From: an uncultured Pseudomonadota bacterium
GTDB taxonomy: Bacteria > Pseudomonadota > Zetaproteobacteria > Mariprofundales > Mariprofundaceae
Reading direction: 5' to 3'
DNA length: 64,000 nt
Assembly (NCBI GenBank): GCA_913055645.1
Contig: CAJXLC010000001.1
Span: forward strand, 1 to 64,000
The notes under the pieces were generated by a model. That model worked only from the letters and a program-made list of their open reading frames with translations. It searched no databases and had not been told where the DNA came from. A program made the translations under genes and the position numbers. Shown here piece after piece: positions 36,346-45,377 of the stretch (within the stretch, counting starts at the first letter, position 1; each line of letters begins with the position of its first letter).

Positions 36346-38673
36346 ATGAGAATGAAACGTGTGCAATGGCTGTTGTTGAGCCTGCTGGTCTTATTGGGGA
36401 ATGCCCCTGTAGAAGCCTTAGCGAAAGGTTTGTCATCGAGTGTATTGCTTGGAAAGCCTATCAAAAGTATTGAAGTAGAAGGAAACCGCTATATTGAAAA
36501 AGCTGCTTTGTTGGCGGGGCTTAAGAGTAAGGTGGGAGATGCATTTAATCGACGGACTTTGAGTCGAGATATTCAAAAATTATATGCTTCAGGCAGCTAT
36601 GCTGATTTAAAAGTGTTGGGTGAACCGCAGGGTAAGGGTGTGAAACTTATCTTTCATGTCCAAGAAAACCCTTTTATTACGGACTATCATATGGATGGTA
36701 ATGAAGAAGTTACCTATAAGGATCTGAAGCATAAGCTGAAGCTAAAAGAAGGGGTGATCTTTAGTGAGGCAAAGCTACGTTCGGATATCAATACGATTCG
36801 CAAAGGTTATGTGAAAAAGGGCTATTATCAGCTAAGAGTGAAAGCTGATAAAAAGTTACTTGCTGATGGTGGCATGAGACTAACTATGCATGTGATTGAA
36901 GGCGAAAAAACACATATTCGACAAATTCGTTTTATTGGTAATCACGCATTTTCGGATGCGGAGTTGTCAGATAAGGTATCTGCTTCTGTTTCTGGCTTAA
37001 TTCCATGGTTTAGTAATAAAGATGTGATTGATACCAAGAAATTTGCTAATGATGCGCAAATGTTGGTTGAATTTTATCAAAACCATGGTTTTCTAGACGT
37101 AAATGTGGAATCAGCACAGCTCTCATTAACACCCGATAAGGAGTCATTTTATTTAACATTTGCTCTGCATGAAGGGCCTATTTATCATGTAAGCAAGCTT
37201 GATATTCAAGGTGATATGGTTCCTTCACGTGAAAAATTGTTGAAAGCGATTACGATGGAAAAAGGGCAAGTATATTCTGTCAGTGATTTGCGAGATACGA
37301 TTCAGGCAATGTCATTGCTTGTTGGGGATGAAGGGTATGCGTTTAATAATGTAACCCCATTGTTTAAGCGCAATGTAAGTGACCATACGGTGGCGATTAC
37401 CTTTGATGTTGAAAAAGGACGTGAAGTTTATATCGAACGCATTGAAATTGAGGGCAATAGTGAAACTGATGGTAATGTCATCCGTAGAGAAATGCGAGTG
37501 GATGAATCTCAACGTTACTCTGCAACAGGCATGCAACAGAGTAAAAAAGCACTGACGCGATTACCCATGCTGAAAGATGTTCGCGTTTCTATACCACGAG
37601 GTAGCGCTGATGATCGTGTGGATGCAAAGATTAACGTTGAAGAAGAAAAAACAGGTTCAATTACTTTTGGTATGGGTTATTCTCAGCTTCAAAAAATCAT
37701 ATTTCGTGTTAAAACAAGCCAAAAGAATTTGTTCGGTAAGGGATATAGCGGTGATTTAACGGCAGATGTTGGTAAGGTAACACAAAACTTTAATGCCAGT
37801 CTTACCGATCCATATTTTATGGATACCAATGTTGCAGCAACGATTAATCTTAACAAAACGCAAACGAAACTGAACAATACATCAGTAGTGAACCTTTATA
37901 CACAAAATAACTTTGGCGGTGGTTTTAATTTTGCTATACCAATCACCGAGCCTGTTGATTATAACATTGGTTATCAATATACCAACTCTAATTTAACCGA
38001 TATTAGCTCTGCAGCATCATTCTTGTTGCGTTCTCAAGCAGGTCGGCAGACAACAAGTGAGCTCACACAGTCGCTTTCCTATGATACTCGGGATAAATTT
38101 GTTGCAACAACAAGTGGCGTTATTGACACTGTCAGCTTAGGTGTGGCTAGTCTTGGAGGAAAAAATAGATTTTGGGAAGTTGGAGCTAGTCTAAACGGCT
38201 ACTTGCCTTTAAGTGATAACTTTGTTTTGAATGGTTCTTTGGCAGGGAAAATGATTCAGGATTACTCAGGCATCAATATACCCATTTATCGACGTTACTC
38301 ATTGGGTGGAATTGGTTCAATGCGTGGTTTTGATTATTATGGCATTTCTTTGCGTGATCCTACAACAGGAGACCCTCTTGGAGGAAATAAACAGTTAACA
38401 AGTTCTTTGAACCTTTTCTTTCCTATTCCGTATGTGCAAACATCGGGAGTTCGTGGTGTGGTATTTGCCGATATGGGGACGGTATGGGGCACGGAAAAGA
38501 CCACGAATGTTTCGGCAAAATTAGCGACTTCGAACATCCGTGTTTCTGCAGGGATTGGTCTTGAATGGATTTCACCAGTTGGGCCGATTACCATAGCTTG
38601 GGGTAAAGCTTTGCGTAAGAAATCTGGTGATAACCTTCGTAGTGTCCAGTTTGCTTTGGGTCGTTCATTTTAG
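36346..38673 (+). CDS. bamA: Outer membrane protein assembly factor BamA
   Basis: Core of the beta-barrel insertion machine. 775 aa: signal peptide (cleavage near ALAKG), five POTRA domains (about 38-425), and the Omp85 barrel (about 430-775) with the loop-6 motif RGFDYYGI and a terminal FALGRSF beta-signal. No skp/ompH gene follows, as it does in E. coli; a 31-codon ORF occupies that place. Confidence 0.97.
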   Translation: MRMKRVQWLLLSLLVLLGNAPVEALAKGLSSSVLLGKPIKSIEVEGNRYIEKAALLAGLKSKVGDAFNRRTLSRDIQKLYASGSYADLKVLGEPQGKGVKLIFHVQENPFITDYHMDGNEEVTYKDLKHKLKLKEGVIFSEAKLRSDINTIRKGYVKKGYYQLRVKADKKLLADGGMRLTMHVIEGEKTHIRQIRFIGNHAFSDAELSDKVSASVSGLIPWFSNKDVIDTKKFANDAQMLVEFYQNHGFLDVNVESAQLSLTPDKESFYLTFALHEGPIYHVSKLDIQGDMVPSREKLLKAITMEKGQVYSVSDLRDTIQAMSLLVGDEGYAFNNVTPLFKRNVSDHTVAITFDVEKGREVYIERIEIEGNSETDGNVIRREMRVDESQRYSATGMQQSKKALTRLPMLKDVRVSIPRGSADDRVDAKINVEEEKTGSITFGMGYSQLQKIIFRVKTSQKNLFGKGYSGDLTADVGKVTQNFNASLTDPYFMDTNVAATINLNKTQTKLNNTSVVNLYTQNNFGGGFNFAIPITEPVDYNIGYQYTNSNLTDISSAASFLLRSQAGRQTTSELTQSLSYDTRDKFVATTSGVIDTVSLGVASLGGKNRFWEVGASLNGYLPLSDNFVLNGSLAGKMIQDYSGINIPIYRRYSLGGIGSMRGFDYYGISLRDPTTGDPLGGNKQLTSSLNLFFPIPYVQTSGVRGVVFADMGTVWGTEKTTNVSAKLATSNIRVSAGIGLEWISPVGPITIAWGKALRKKSGDNLRSVQFALGRSF

Positions 38674-38741
38674 GTGCTTCATAGTTCATATATTCAAAGG
38701 ATTGTCGCCAGTTTGCTCTGGTTATTTTTTGGAGGAGGACT

Positions 38742-38837
38742 ATGCTGCTGAAAGAAAGAATAATTATTGATACGGATTTAGCTTTGGAAGTTATTACTGA
38801 TATTTTCAAGCGTCTTGAATATAAGGAAACTTTATGA
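38742..38837 (+). CDS. Candidate 31-codon small ORF between bamA and lpxD
   Basis: A short ORF (MLLKERIIIDTDLALEVITD, then 11 more residues ending KETL) with a strong GGAGGAGG Shine-Dalgarno ending 3 nt before its ATG and a stop that overlaps the lpxD start (TTATGA). lpxD itself has only AAGGAA, lying inside this ORF. The arrangement fits a leader peptide that couples translation to lpxD. The peptide would be a charged amphipathic helix without a signal. No family recognised. Confidence 0.55.
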   Translation: MLLKERIIIDTDLALEVITDIFKRLEYKETL

Positions 38838-39850
38838 ATCAATCATGCCAACTCTCAGATATTATAAAGCTAGTAGATGGTTCCTTGCACGGTGTCTCTG
38901 CAGATGGGTGTGTTTCATCTTTGAATACACTAATCGATGCACGAAATGATGAGTTATCATTTTTATCAAATATACGGTATAAGGCTGACTTATCTGCAAC
39001 CCACGCTTTAGCTGTACTTATGACTGAATCATTATTCGACGAATTAAAGCCGAATCATTGTGGTGTTATCGTAGTGAAAGATCCTTATTTGGCTTTTGCA
39101 CAAGTACAACGTTATTTTTATCCTCAAGCAAAGAGCAGTGGGATGCGCCATGAATCTGCAAGTATTGATGCATCAACAATCATCGCTGCGGATGTTGATA
39201 TTGGTGCTGGTTGTGTTATTGAAGCTGATGTTGAAATCGACTCAGGAACACGTATTGCAGCTGGATGCTTAATCGGTAAGGGAGTGAAAATAGGCAAAGA
39301 TTGTCTGTTGCATGCAGGTGTTAAGGTTCAAGAAGGCTGTGTATTGTATAATCGTGTTATTTTACAAGCAGGCGCGGTTATTGGTTCAGATGGGTTTGGT
39401 TATGCTTGGAGTGGTAAAGAGCATTTGAAAATTCCGCAGGTTGGACGCGTTGTTTTACATGATGATGTAGAGATTGGTGCCAATACGTGTATTGATCGTG
39501 GTGCTTTGGGTGATACAGTTATCCAACAAGGGGTTAAATTGGATAACCTCATTCAAATTGGACATAATGTTGAAGTTGGTGCTTTGACTGTAATGGCGAG
39601 TCAGGTTGGTATTTCAGGTTCGACAACGATTGGTAAAGGTTGCCAAATTGGTGGGCAAGTAGGAACTGCGGGACACTTGAAAGTCGGTGATGGTTGTCAA
39701 TTGGCTGCGCGAACGGGCGTTGTGAGTGATTTAGAAGAAGGGGGTATTTATGCAGGTATGCCTGCGATGCCTCATCGGCTATGGCTTAAAACATCTGCCT
39801 TAACGGCACGGTTGCCAGAAATTTGGAAAAAAACAAAAAATATAAAGTAG
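38834..39850 (+). CDS. lpxD: UDP-3-O-acylglucosamine N-acyltransferase
   Basis: Adds the N-linked acyl chain in lipid A synthesis. 338 aa: an N-terminal uridine-binding domain (ELSFLSNIRYKADL), then left-handed beta-helix hexapeptide repeats (about 100-310) with the catalytic His in DNLIQIGHNVEVG and GSDGFGYAW for acyl-chain binding. ATG 38834 overlaps the stop of the small ORF. Confidence 0.96.
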   Translation: MNQSCQLSDIIKLVDGSLHGVSADGCVSSLNTLIDARNDELSFLSNIRYKADLSATHALAVLMTESLFDELKPNHCGVIVVKDPYLAFAQVQRYFYPQAKSSGMRHESASIDASTIIAADVDIGAGCVIEADVEIDSGTRIAAGCLIGKGVKIGKDCLLHAGVKVQEGCVLYNRVILQAGAVIGSDGFGYAWSGKEHLKIPQVGRVVLHDDVEIGANTCIDRGALGDTVIQQGVKLDNLIQIGHNVEVGALTVMASQVGISGSTTIGKGCQIGGQVGTAGHLKVGDGCQLAARTGVVSDLEEGGIYAGMPAMPHRLWLKTSALTARLPEIWKKTKNIK

Positions 39851-39859
39851 GTGGCTATT

Positions 39860-40306
39860 ATGTCTAGAATAAATATTGATGAAATTATGAGTTATCTTCC
39901 CCATCGGTATCCATTTTTATTGGTGGACAAGGTATTGGCTTTTGAAGAAGGAGTTTCAATACGTGCATTGAAAAATGTTACCGTGAATGAGCCACATTTT
40001 ACAGGGCATTTCCCTGATTTTCCTGTGATGCCTGGCGTTTTAATTGTTGAAGCAATGGCTCAGGTGGGTGGTATACTGGCATTTCAATCAGAATCAAAAG
40101 ATCAAGAGTTCTTGGTATATTTTACAGGTATTGATGGGGTTCGTTTCCGCAAACCTGTGCGACCAGGTGATCAATTGATCTTCGAGATGACATGTTTACG
40201 TCGCCGTGGTCATATGTGGAAATTTAAGGGTGAAGCATTTGTGGATGGTGAATTGGTTTGTTCTGGCACGTTGATGGCAACAATGATGCCAAAGGATGAG
40301 GCATGA
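39860..40306 (+). CDS. fabZ: 3-hydroxyacyl-[ACP] dehydratase
   Basis: Hot-dog dehydratase of fatty-acid elongation, 148 aa, with the LPHRYPFLLVDKV start and the catalytic His and Glu in TGHFPDFPVMPGVLIVEAMAQ (in part GHFPDFPVMPGVLIVEAM). ATG 39860 is chosen because AGGTGG lies 6 nt upstream; an in-frame GTG at 39851 lies in the Shine-Dalgarno. It controls the flux of 3-hydroxyacyl-ACP to LpxA/LpxD. Confidence 0.96.
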   Translation: MSRINIDEIMSYLPHRYPFLLVDKVLAFEEGVSIRALKNVTVNEPHFTGHFPDFPVMPGVLIVEAMAQVGGILAFQSESKDQEFLVYFTGIDGVRFRKPVRPGDQLIFEMTCLRRRGHMWKFKGEAFVDGELVCSGTLMATMMPKDEA

Positions 40307-41103
40307 GTGTTTCTATTCACCCCAGTGCGGTGGTCTCGGATAAAGCAGACTTGGGTGAGGATGTTCGTGTAGGACCATTTTGTGTCATTGATGAGCATGT
40401 TCGTGTAGGTGATGGAACAGAACTCATCTCACATGTTGTATTAAGTGGGCATACAACACTGGGAAAGAACAATCGTATTTTTCCTTTTGCGAGTTTGGGG
40501 CATGAGCCGCAAGATTTAAAGTATCATGGGGAACCTTCTGAAGTTGTGGTGGGAGATGGCAATACCATTCGTGAAAATGTAACCATTAACCCAGGCACTG
40601 AGGGTGGCGGCATGATGACGCGCATGGGGAATAATAACTTATTGATGGCATATTCACATGTGGCACATGATTGTGCGCTGGGTAATGATATTGTGATGGC
40701 AAACTGTGCGACATTGGCAGGTCATGTGCATGTGGATGATGGGGCGATTATTGGTGGTATGTCGGCTATTCATCAGTTCTTGCGCATCGGTCGTTATGCG
40801 ATGATTGGTGGCATGAGCGGTATTGTAAAAGATGTGCCTCCTTTTTGTTTGACTGCGGGTGGCTACCGCCCTGGTTTGGCAGGCTTGAACCTTGTTGGTT
40901 TAAAGCGTCAAGGTTTGGGGTTAGAACGCATTCGTACGTTAAAAGAGGTGTACCGTATTCTTCTACAAAGCAATGATAGTTTGGATCAGCGCTTGTCAGA
41001 AGCAAAAGTATTGGCAGAAGGTGATGATTTGGCTGAGCATTTGGTGGAATTTGTTAGCACATCGAAAAAAGGTTTGACTGTGCATCGTAGAGATCAATCG
41101 TAA
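40303..41103 (+). CDS. lpxA: UDP-N-acetylglucosamine acyltransferase
   Basis: First enzyme of lipid A synthesis. 266-aa left-handed beta-helix protein with hexapeptide repeats (ISHVVLSGHTTLGKNN), the catalytic His in MAYSHVAHDC, and the family C-terminal helices (GLGLERIRTLKEVYRIL). Overlaps fabZ through ATGA. Confidence 0.96.
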   Translation: MSVSIHPSAVVSDKADLGEDVRVGPFCVIDEHVRVGDGTELISHVVLSGHTTLGKNNRIFPFASLGHEPQDLKYHGEPSEVVVGDGNTIRENVTINPGTEGGGMMTRMGNNNLLMAYSHVAHDCALGNDIVMANCATLAGHVHVDDGAIIGGMSAIHQFLRIGRYAMIGGMSGIVKDVPPFCLTAGGYRPGLAGLNLVGLKRQGLGLERIRTLKEVYRILLQSNDSLDQRLSEAKVLAEGDDLAEHLVEFVSTSKKGLTVHRRDQS

Positions 41104-41109
41104 CTCCAG

Positions 41110-41931
41110 ATGACTAATAAAATTGGTCTTATTGCAGGTTATGGTGAATTTCCTCTTGAACTGACTCGTACGCTGAATGATAAAGGCTTTGAGGTGCATG
41201 TGGTTGCAGCGCGAGAAGAGACATCGCCTGAAATTGAGCAACTTGCAGCATCAGTCTGTTGGCTTCATGTGGGTAAAATTGGTGGCATGATTAAAGCTTT
41301 TCAAGCCGCTGGTGTCACGCAAGTTATCATGGCGGGAAAAGTTCAAAAATTACATTTATTTCGCAATTTTCGACCTGATTTTGTGGCAGTAAAAGCCTTG
41401 TTAAGTCTTTCAGATCGTCGTGATGATTCGATTATGTTGAAAATCACTCAGCTTCTAACAGATGCTGGTATAACGGTGTTATCGCAAGTGAAATATGCTG
41501 GTGAGATGATTGCGCAAGAAGGTTTGTTATTTGGCATAAAACCTTCAAAACAACAATTACAAGATATGAGTTTTGGTAGCACACAAGCCTGTGGTATTGC
41601 TAGTTTGGATATTGGGCAGACAGTAGTGGTACAAGATGGCGCAGTGTTGGCAGTGGAAGCTATTGAAGGTACGGATAAAGCCATTAAACGCGGTGGGGAA
41701 TTGGGGAGTGGTAAAGCTGTGGTGGTGAAAGTTGCCAAGCCAAAACAAGATTTGCGTTTTGATGTGCCTGCCATTGGACCTGATACTTTGCATATGATGC
41801 ATACTTCTGGTTGCAAGGCTTTGGCGGTGCAAGCAGGTTGTACATTATTGATTGAGCGCGCGCAATTAGAACATTTAGCTAACAAATATGATTTGTGTAT
41901 TTTTGGGATAGCAGTTGAGCACCAAGGCTAA
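41110..41931 (+). CDS. lpxI: UDP-2,3-diacylglucosamine diphosphatase LpxI
   Basis: 273-aa protein of the LpxI (former DUF1009) family that hydrolyses UDP-2,3-diacylglucosamine to lipid X. Seen: GLIAGYGEFPLEL at the start, MAGKVQK, DRRDDSIMLKI, and the catalytic region AIGPDTLHMMHTSGCKALAV (in part). It replaces LpxH, the enzyme of gamma- and beta-proteobacteria, and sits where lpxI is found in alphaproteobacteria-type operons. Overlaps lpxB by 17 bp. Confidence 0.95.
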   Translation: MTNKIGLIAGYGEFPLELTRTLNDKGFEVHVVAAREETSPEIEQLAASVCWLHVGKIGGMIKAFQAAGVTQVIMAGKVQKLHLFRNFRPDFVAVKALLSLSDRRDDSIMLKITQLLTDAGITVLSQVKYAGEMIAQEGLLFGIKPSKQQLQDMSFGSTQACGIASLDIGQTVVVQDGAVLAVEAIEGTDKAIKRGGELGSGKAVVVKVAKPKQDLRFDVPAIGPDTLHMMHTSGCKALAVQAGCTLLIERAQLEHLANKYDLCIFGIAVEHQG

Positions 41932-43081
41932 GCCAGTAAAAGTTTTTATCAGTGCTGGTGAAGCATCGGGTGATATGCATGCCGCAGGTGTTATGAAGGC
42001 ACTTGAAAATCAATATAATGATATTTCTGTATCTGCCATAGCAGGACCTGCCATGCGAGAAGTAGGTTGTGAAGTATTATACCCTATGGAATCGTTGAAT
42101 GTGATGGGGGTTGGTGATGTGTTAAAAGCCTTACCGCGTATTCGGCGTATTGGTAAGGATATATGTGATTGGGCTGAACATGCGCAACCTGATGTGGCTA
42201 TTTTGGTGGATTTTGCAGGATTTAATATGCGTTTGGGTGAAAAGTTACGCAAACTTGGTATTCCTGTTCTTTATTATATTGCGCCCAAGTTATGGGCTTG
42301 GGGTCACTGGCGGGTCAAACGGTTACAACGAGCCCAAGATAGTTTGGCTTGTATTTTACCCTTTGAGCCAAAATGGTTTGCAGAGAAAAGTATTGATGCC
42401 CATTACGTTGGAAATCCCAGTGCACTGGCATGTCAGCATGGTTGGAGTCAGGAGCAATTAAAACAGAAGCTAGGCATGAGCATTGAAACACCTTTGTTGG
42501 CTTTATTGCCTGGTAGTCGCCGCAGTGAGTTGACTATACATGCAGGGCTATTGGCGAAGGTTTATGTAAGAATTAAGGAGCAGTTTCCAGCATTAGTAGC
42601 TGTAACAACGCGGGCACCAGGTGTTACTGATTTGCAGCTTAAACCCTTGTTAGATGCTGGTGTACAAGTATTAGATAGGCTTGATGATGATTATGCCTTA
42701 CGTGCCGATGCAGCGATTGCTGTGTCTGGAACGGCGACTTTAGAATTAGCATTGTGGAACGTGCCTACTGTATTGGTGTATAAAAGCTCAGCATTTACTA
42801 TTTGGTTGGCGCGTAAGTTGGTAGGGACAACATGTGCTGGTTTGGCCAATATTTTATTGGATGATAAACCAGTCATGCCAGAACTTATTCAAGAGCAAGC
42901 CACATTGGATGCTATGCTGAAAGAAGTGCTGCCTTTATTGAAAAAAGAGGATGCTGCCATACAGCAACAATCTTCTTTTGATGTGCTACGCCAGCGTTTA
43001 GGGCAGAGTAACCCTAGTGAAGCTGCGGCTACTATGGCTCTTCAAATGGCTCTTCAAGGGGCAGTGAAAAAAAAATCATAA
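41915..43081 (+). CDS. lpxB: Lipid-A-disaccharide synthase
   Basis: GT19 glycosyltransferase that condenses UDP-diacylglucosamine with lipid X. 388 aa: VFISAGEASGDMHAAGV, VDFAGFNMRLGEKLRK, YYIAPKLWAWG, LLPGSRRSEL, AVSGTATLELAL. It starts at TTG 41915 inside the end of lpxI; no ATG or GTG is available before the conserved GEASGD. Last gene of the operon; it converges on the PilU-like gene 5 bp away. Confidence 0.95.
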   Translation: MSTKAKPVKVFISAGEASGDMHAAGVMKALENQYNDISVSAIAGPAMREVGCEVLYPMESLNVMGVGDVLKALPRIRRIGKDICDWAEHAQPDVAILVDFAGFNMRLGEKLRKLGIPVLYYIAPKLWAWGHWRVKRLQRAQDSLACILPFEPKWFAEKSIDAHYVGNPSALACQHGWSQEQLKQKLGMSIETPLLALLPGSRRSELTIHAGLLAKVYVRIKEQFPALVAVTTRAPGVTDLQLKPLLDAGVQVLDRLDDDYALRADAAIAVSGTATLELALWNVPTVLVYKSSAFTIWLARKLVGTTCAGLANILLDDKPVMPELIQEQATLDAMLKEVLPLLKKEDAAIQQQSSFDVLRQRLGQSNPSEAAATMALQMALQGAVKKKS

Positions 43082-43086
43082 GAAAA

Positions 43087-44184
43087 TTATTCGCGTCCCA
43101 TACGCATGGCAAAGTCTTCTCTATATACCGCATTGGCAAGACCTTCTTCATATGTAATGTGATCATTTTCAATAAGTTGCTGCAAATGTTGATCAAAGGT
43201 TTGGCTGCCATAGAGGGAGCTTCCTTCTTCCATTGATTTGGGGATTTCTCTCCAGCGATTTGTATCCAAAATAAAATGCCTGACAACGGAGTTGCAAACC
43301 ATAATTTCAATGGCGGCAATACGTCCTTTACCCGATTTTAAAGGGATAAGTTTTTGTACGATAATGGCACGTAGATTTTCAGACAAGCGTTCTCGAATGG
43401 CATCTTGTTCATCCAAACCAAATGCAGACATCATGCGTTGCATGGTTCCAATCGCTGTTGTTGCATGAACAGTTGCCATAACAAGATGACCCGTTTCAGA
43501 GGCTTGTAGAGCCAATTGAATAACCTCTCGGTCACGTGCTTCACCAGCCACAATAATATCTGGTGCTTCACGAAGTGCATCATTAAGACCTTGTGAATAA
43601 TTTTCAACGTCACTGCCTAATTGGCGTTGGCATACAGTGCCTTTGTGTACTGTTTTATAGTTGAATTCTATGGGGTCTTCGATGGTAATGACGTGTACAG
43701 ATCTATTCGTGATCATATGATTAATCATGGCAGCCATGGTTGTGCTTTTTCCTGATCCAGTGGCTCCAGCCATTAAAATTAAACCATTGCGGGTATTGTT
43801 GCATAAATCACAAATAACAGGGGGTAGGTGGAGTGCATCAAAGCTAGGGATTTCTTGCGGAATAATACGCGCAACAATACCAAAATTATCATGCGTACGC
43901 ATGATATGAACTCGGAAATGTGCAACATTCTCTAAAGAATATTGAAAATCTTCACTTTGAATGCTTTCAATATCAATATTACGTGGCACTTGCCGTATGA
44001 GGTGTTGTATCATTTCTTTAATAAGAGGGCGTTCTGGCGGTGTAACTTTATCAGGAGAAATGGTTACAACTGCGCCATTAATGCGCATGCGAACACGGTC
44101 ATTTGTACGAATCATTAAATCCGATGCTTTGTGTTTGTGTGATGCCAATAATAAATCATCAATGACATGCCAATCGTTAGCCAT
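43087..44184 (-). CDS. Third PilT/PilU-family ATPase
   Basis: 365-aa secretion ATPase of the GspE/PilT class: ASDLMIR start, N-terminal PAS-like fold, Walker A GATGSGKST (about 130), Asp box ITIEDPIEF, Walker B DIIVAGEARDREV, and the His box ATVHATT. It is more diverged than the other two and lacks the AIRNLI motif of PilT (here NSVVRHFI). Its start overlaps the stop of pilU by one base (TAATG), so it is translated with it. Specific role is unknown. Confidence 0.9.
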   Translation of the reverse strand: MANDWHVIDDLLLASHKHKASDLMIRTNDRVRMRINGAVVTISPDKVTPPERPLIKEMIQHLIRQVPRNIDIESIQSEDFQYSLENVAHFRVHIMRTHDNFGIVARIIPQEIPSFDALHLPPVICDLCNNTRNGLILMAGATGSGKSTTMAAMINHMITNRSVHVITIEDPIEFNYKTVHKGTVCQRQLGSDVENYSQGLNDALREAPDIIVAGEARDREVIQLALQASETGHLVMATVHATTAIGTMQRMMSAFGLDEQDAIRERLSENLRAIIVQKLIPLKSGKGRIAAIEIMVCNSVVRHFILDTNRWREIPKSMEEGSSLYGSQTFDQHLQQLIENDHITYEEGLANAVYREDFAMRMGRE

Positions 44185-45338
44185 TATATTTTTAAATCCC
44201 CAGATGCATTTGCAGAAAGGTCATCAATATTACCACCAGTGCTATCATTTCCTTCCAGCTTAGACATTTTTATTTTTAAACGCAAATCATTAATCGCATC
44301 GGCATGTACCAAAGCTTCATCCTCACTAATAAAACCATCTTTCCAGAGCTCTAGTAGGCATTGATCAAATGTATGCATGTTGTAGTTTTTGCCATTCGCC
44401 ATAGCCTCTTTAATTTCAGAAATATCCCATTTTTCAATCAAGTCAGAGATACGAGGTGTGTTTATCATAATTTCGGTGGCAACTTTGCGTCCGCCATCTT
44501 GTGTTTTTAGCAAGCGTTGTGATAAAATGGCCTTCATGTTCATGGCTAAGTTTAGACGTACTTGTGCATGCATCTCTTCTGGAAAAAAGTTTAATACACG
44601 TTCCAATGCTTGATTAGCGTTATTGGCATGCAGTGTTGCCATGCAAAGATGACCTGTTTCAGCGAATTCAAGGGCATGTTCCATCGTTTCGCGGTCACGA
44701 ATTTCACCCACAAGAATAACATCTGGAGCTTGTCGCAAAGTATTTTTTAGGGCGGCTTTGAAGCTCTCTGTGTCCGTGCCTACTTCACGTTGGGTAATGA
44801 GACTTTTTCTGTGTTTATGTACAAACTCAATAGGGTCTTCAACGGTGATGATATGACCAGCTTGATTGCGATTCCTATGGTCAACCATGGCAGCCAATGA
44901 TGTTGATTTACCCGAACTGGTTGCGCCGACCATCATGACCAAACCGCGTTTAGCCATCACAATTTCCTTGTATACATCAGGTAAACTAAGCTCATCAATG
45001 GTGGGTACTTCCGTGGTTATCTTACGAATAACCATACCTACATCACCACGTTGTCGAAATATATTAACACGGAAACGTCCCATGCCTTCATAGGAAAGCG
45101 CTAGGTTCATCTCCATATCGGAGGCAAAAGCGGCACGTTGTTTTTCGCTCATGGTAGAATTTGCCAATTGTTCAGTTTGAACTGAGTTTAGAGGGTCTTG
45201 TTTTAAGGGGATGATAGGCCCATTAATACGATAGGATGGCGGCATTCCTGATGTGATATACAAATCAGATGCATCTTGTTTTACCATCACCATCAACAAT
45301 TGTCGGATGGAAATCTTTTGAGGTTCGTTAGCACTCAT
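44184..45338 (-). CDS. pilU: Type IV pilus retraction ATPase PilU
   Basis: 384 aa, PilT-dependent second retraction ATPase. It has IRQLLMVMVKQDASDLYITSGMPP (in part DASDLYITSGMPP), Walker A GATSSGKST, ITVEDPIEFVHKH, Walker B DVILVGEIRDRET, and the His box CMATLHANNA, all PilU-typical. A short acidic tail follows. Middle gene of a three-gene pilus-retraction cluster. Confidence 0.94.
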   Translation of the reverse strand: MSANEPQKISIRQLLMVMVKQDASDLYITSGMPPSYRINGPIIPLKQDPLNSVQTEQLANSTMSEKQRAAFASDMEMNLALSYEGMGRFRVNIFRQRGDVGMVIRKITTEVPTIDELSLPDVYKEIVMAKRGLVMMVGATSSGKSTSLAAMVDHRNRNQAGHIITVEDPIEFVHKHRKSLITQREVGTDTESFKAALKNTLRQAPDVILVGEIRDRETMEHALEFAETGHLCMATLHANNANQALERVLNFFPEEMHAQVRLNLAMNMKAILSQRLLKTQDGGRKVATEIMINTPRISDLIEKWDISEIKEAMANGKNYNMHTFDQCLLELWKDGFISEDEALVHADAINDLRLKIKMSKLEGNDSTGGNIDDLSANASGDLKI

Positions 45339-45377
45339 AATGTGTATTCTCCTGAAAAATAATGATATTATTCATTA

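Noticed and set aside
38674-38833. Degraded skp gene between bamA and lpxD
   Set aside because: The 160-bp gap is too short and neither frame resembles Skp; only the 31-codon ORF is supported.
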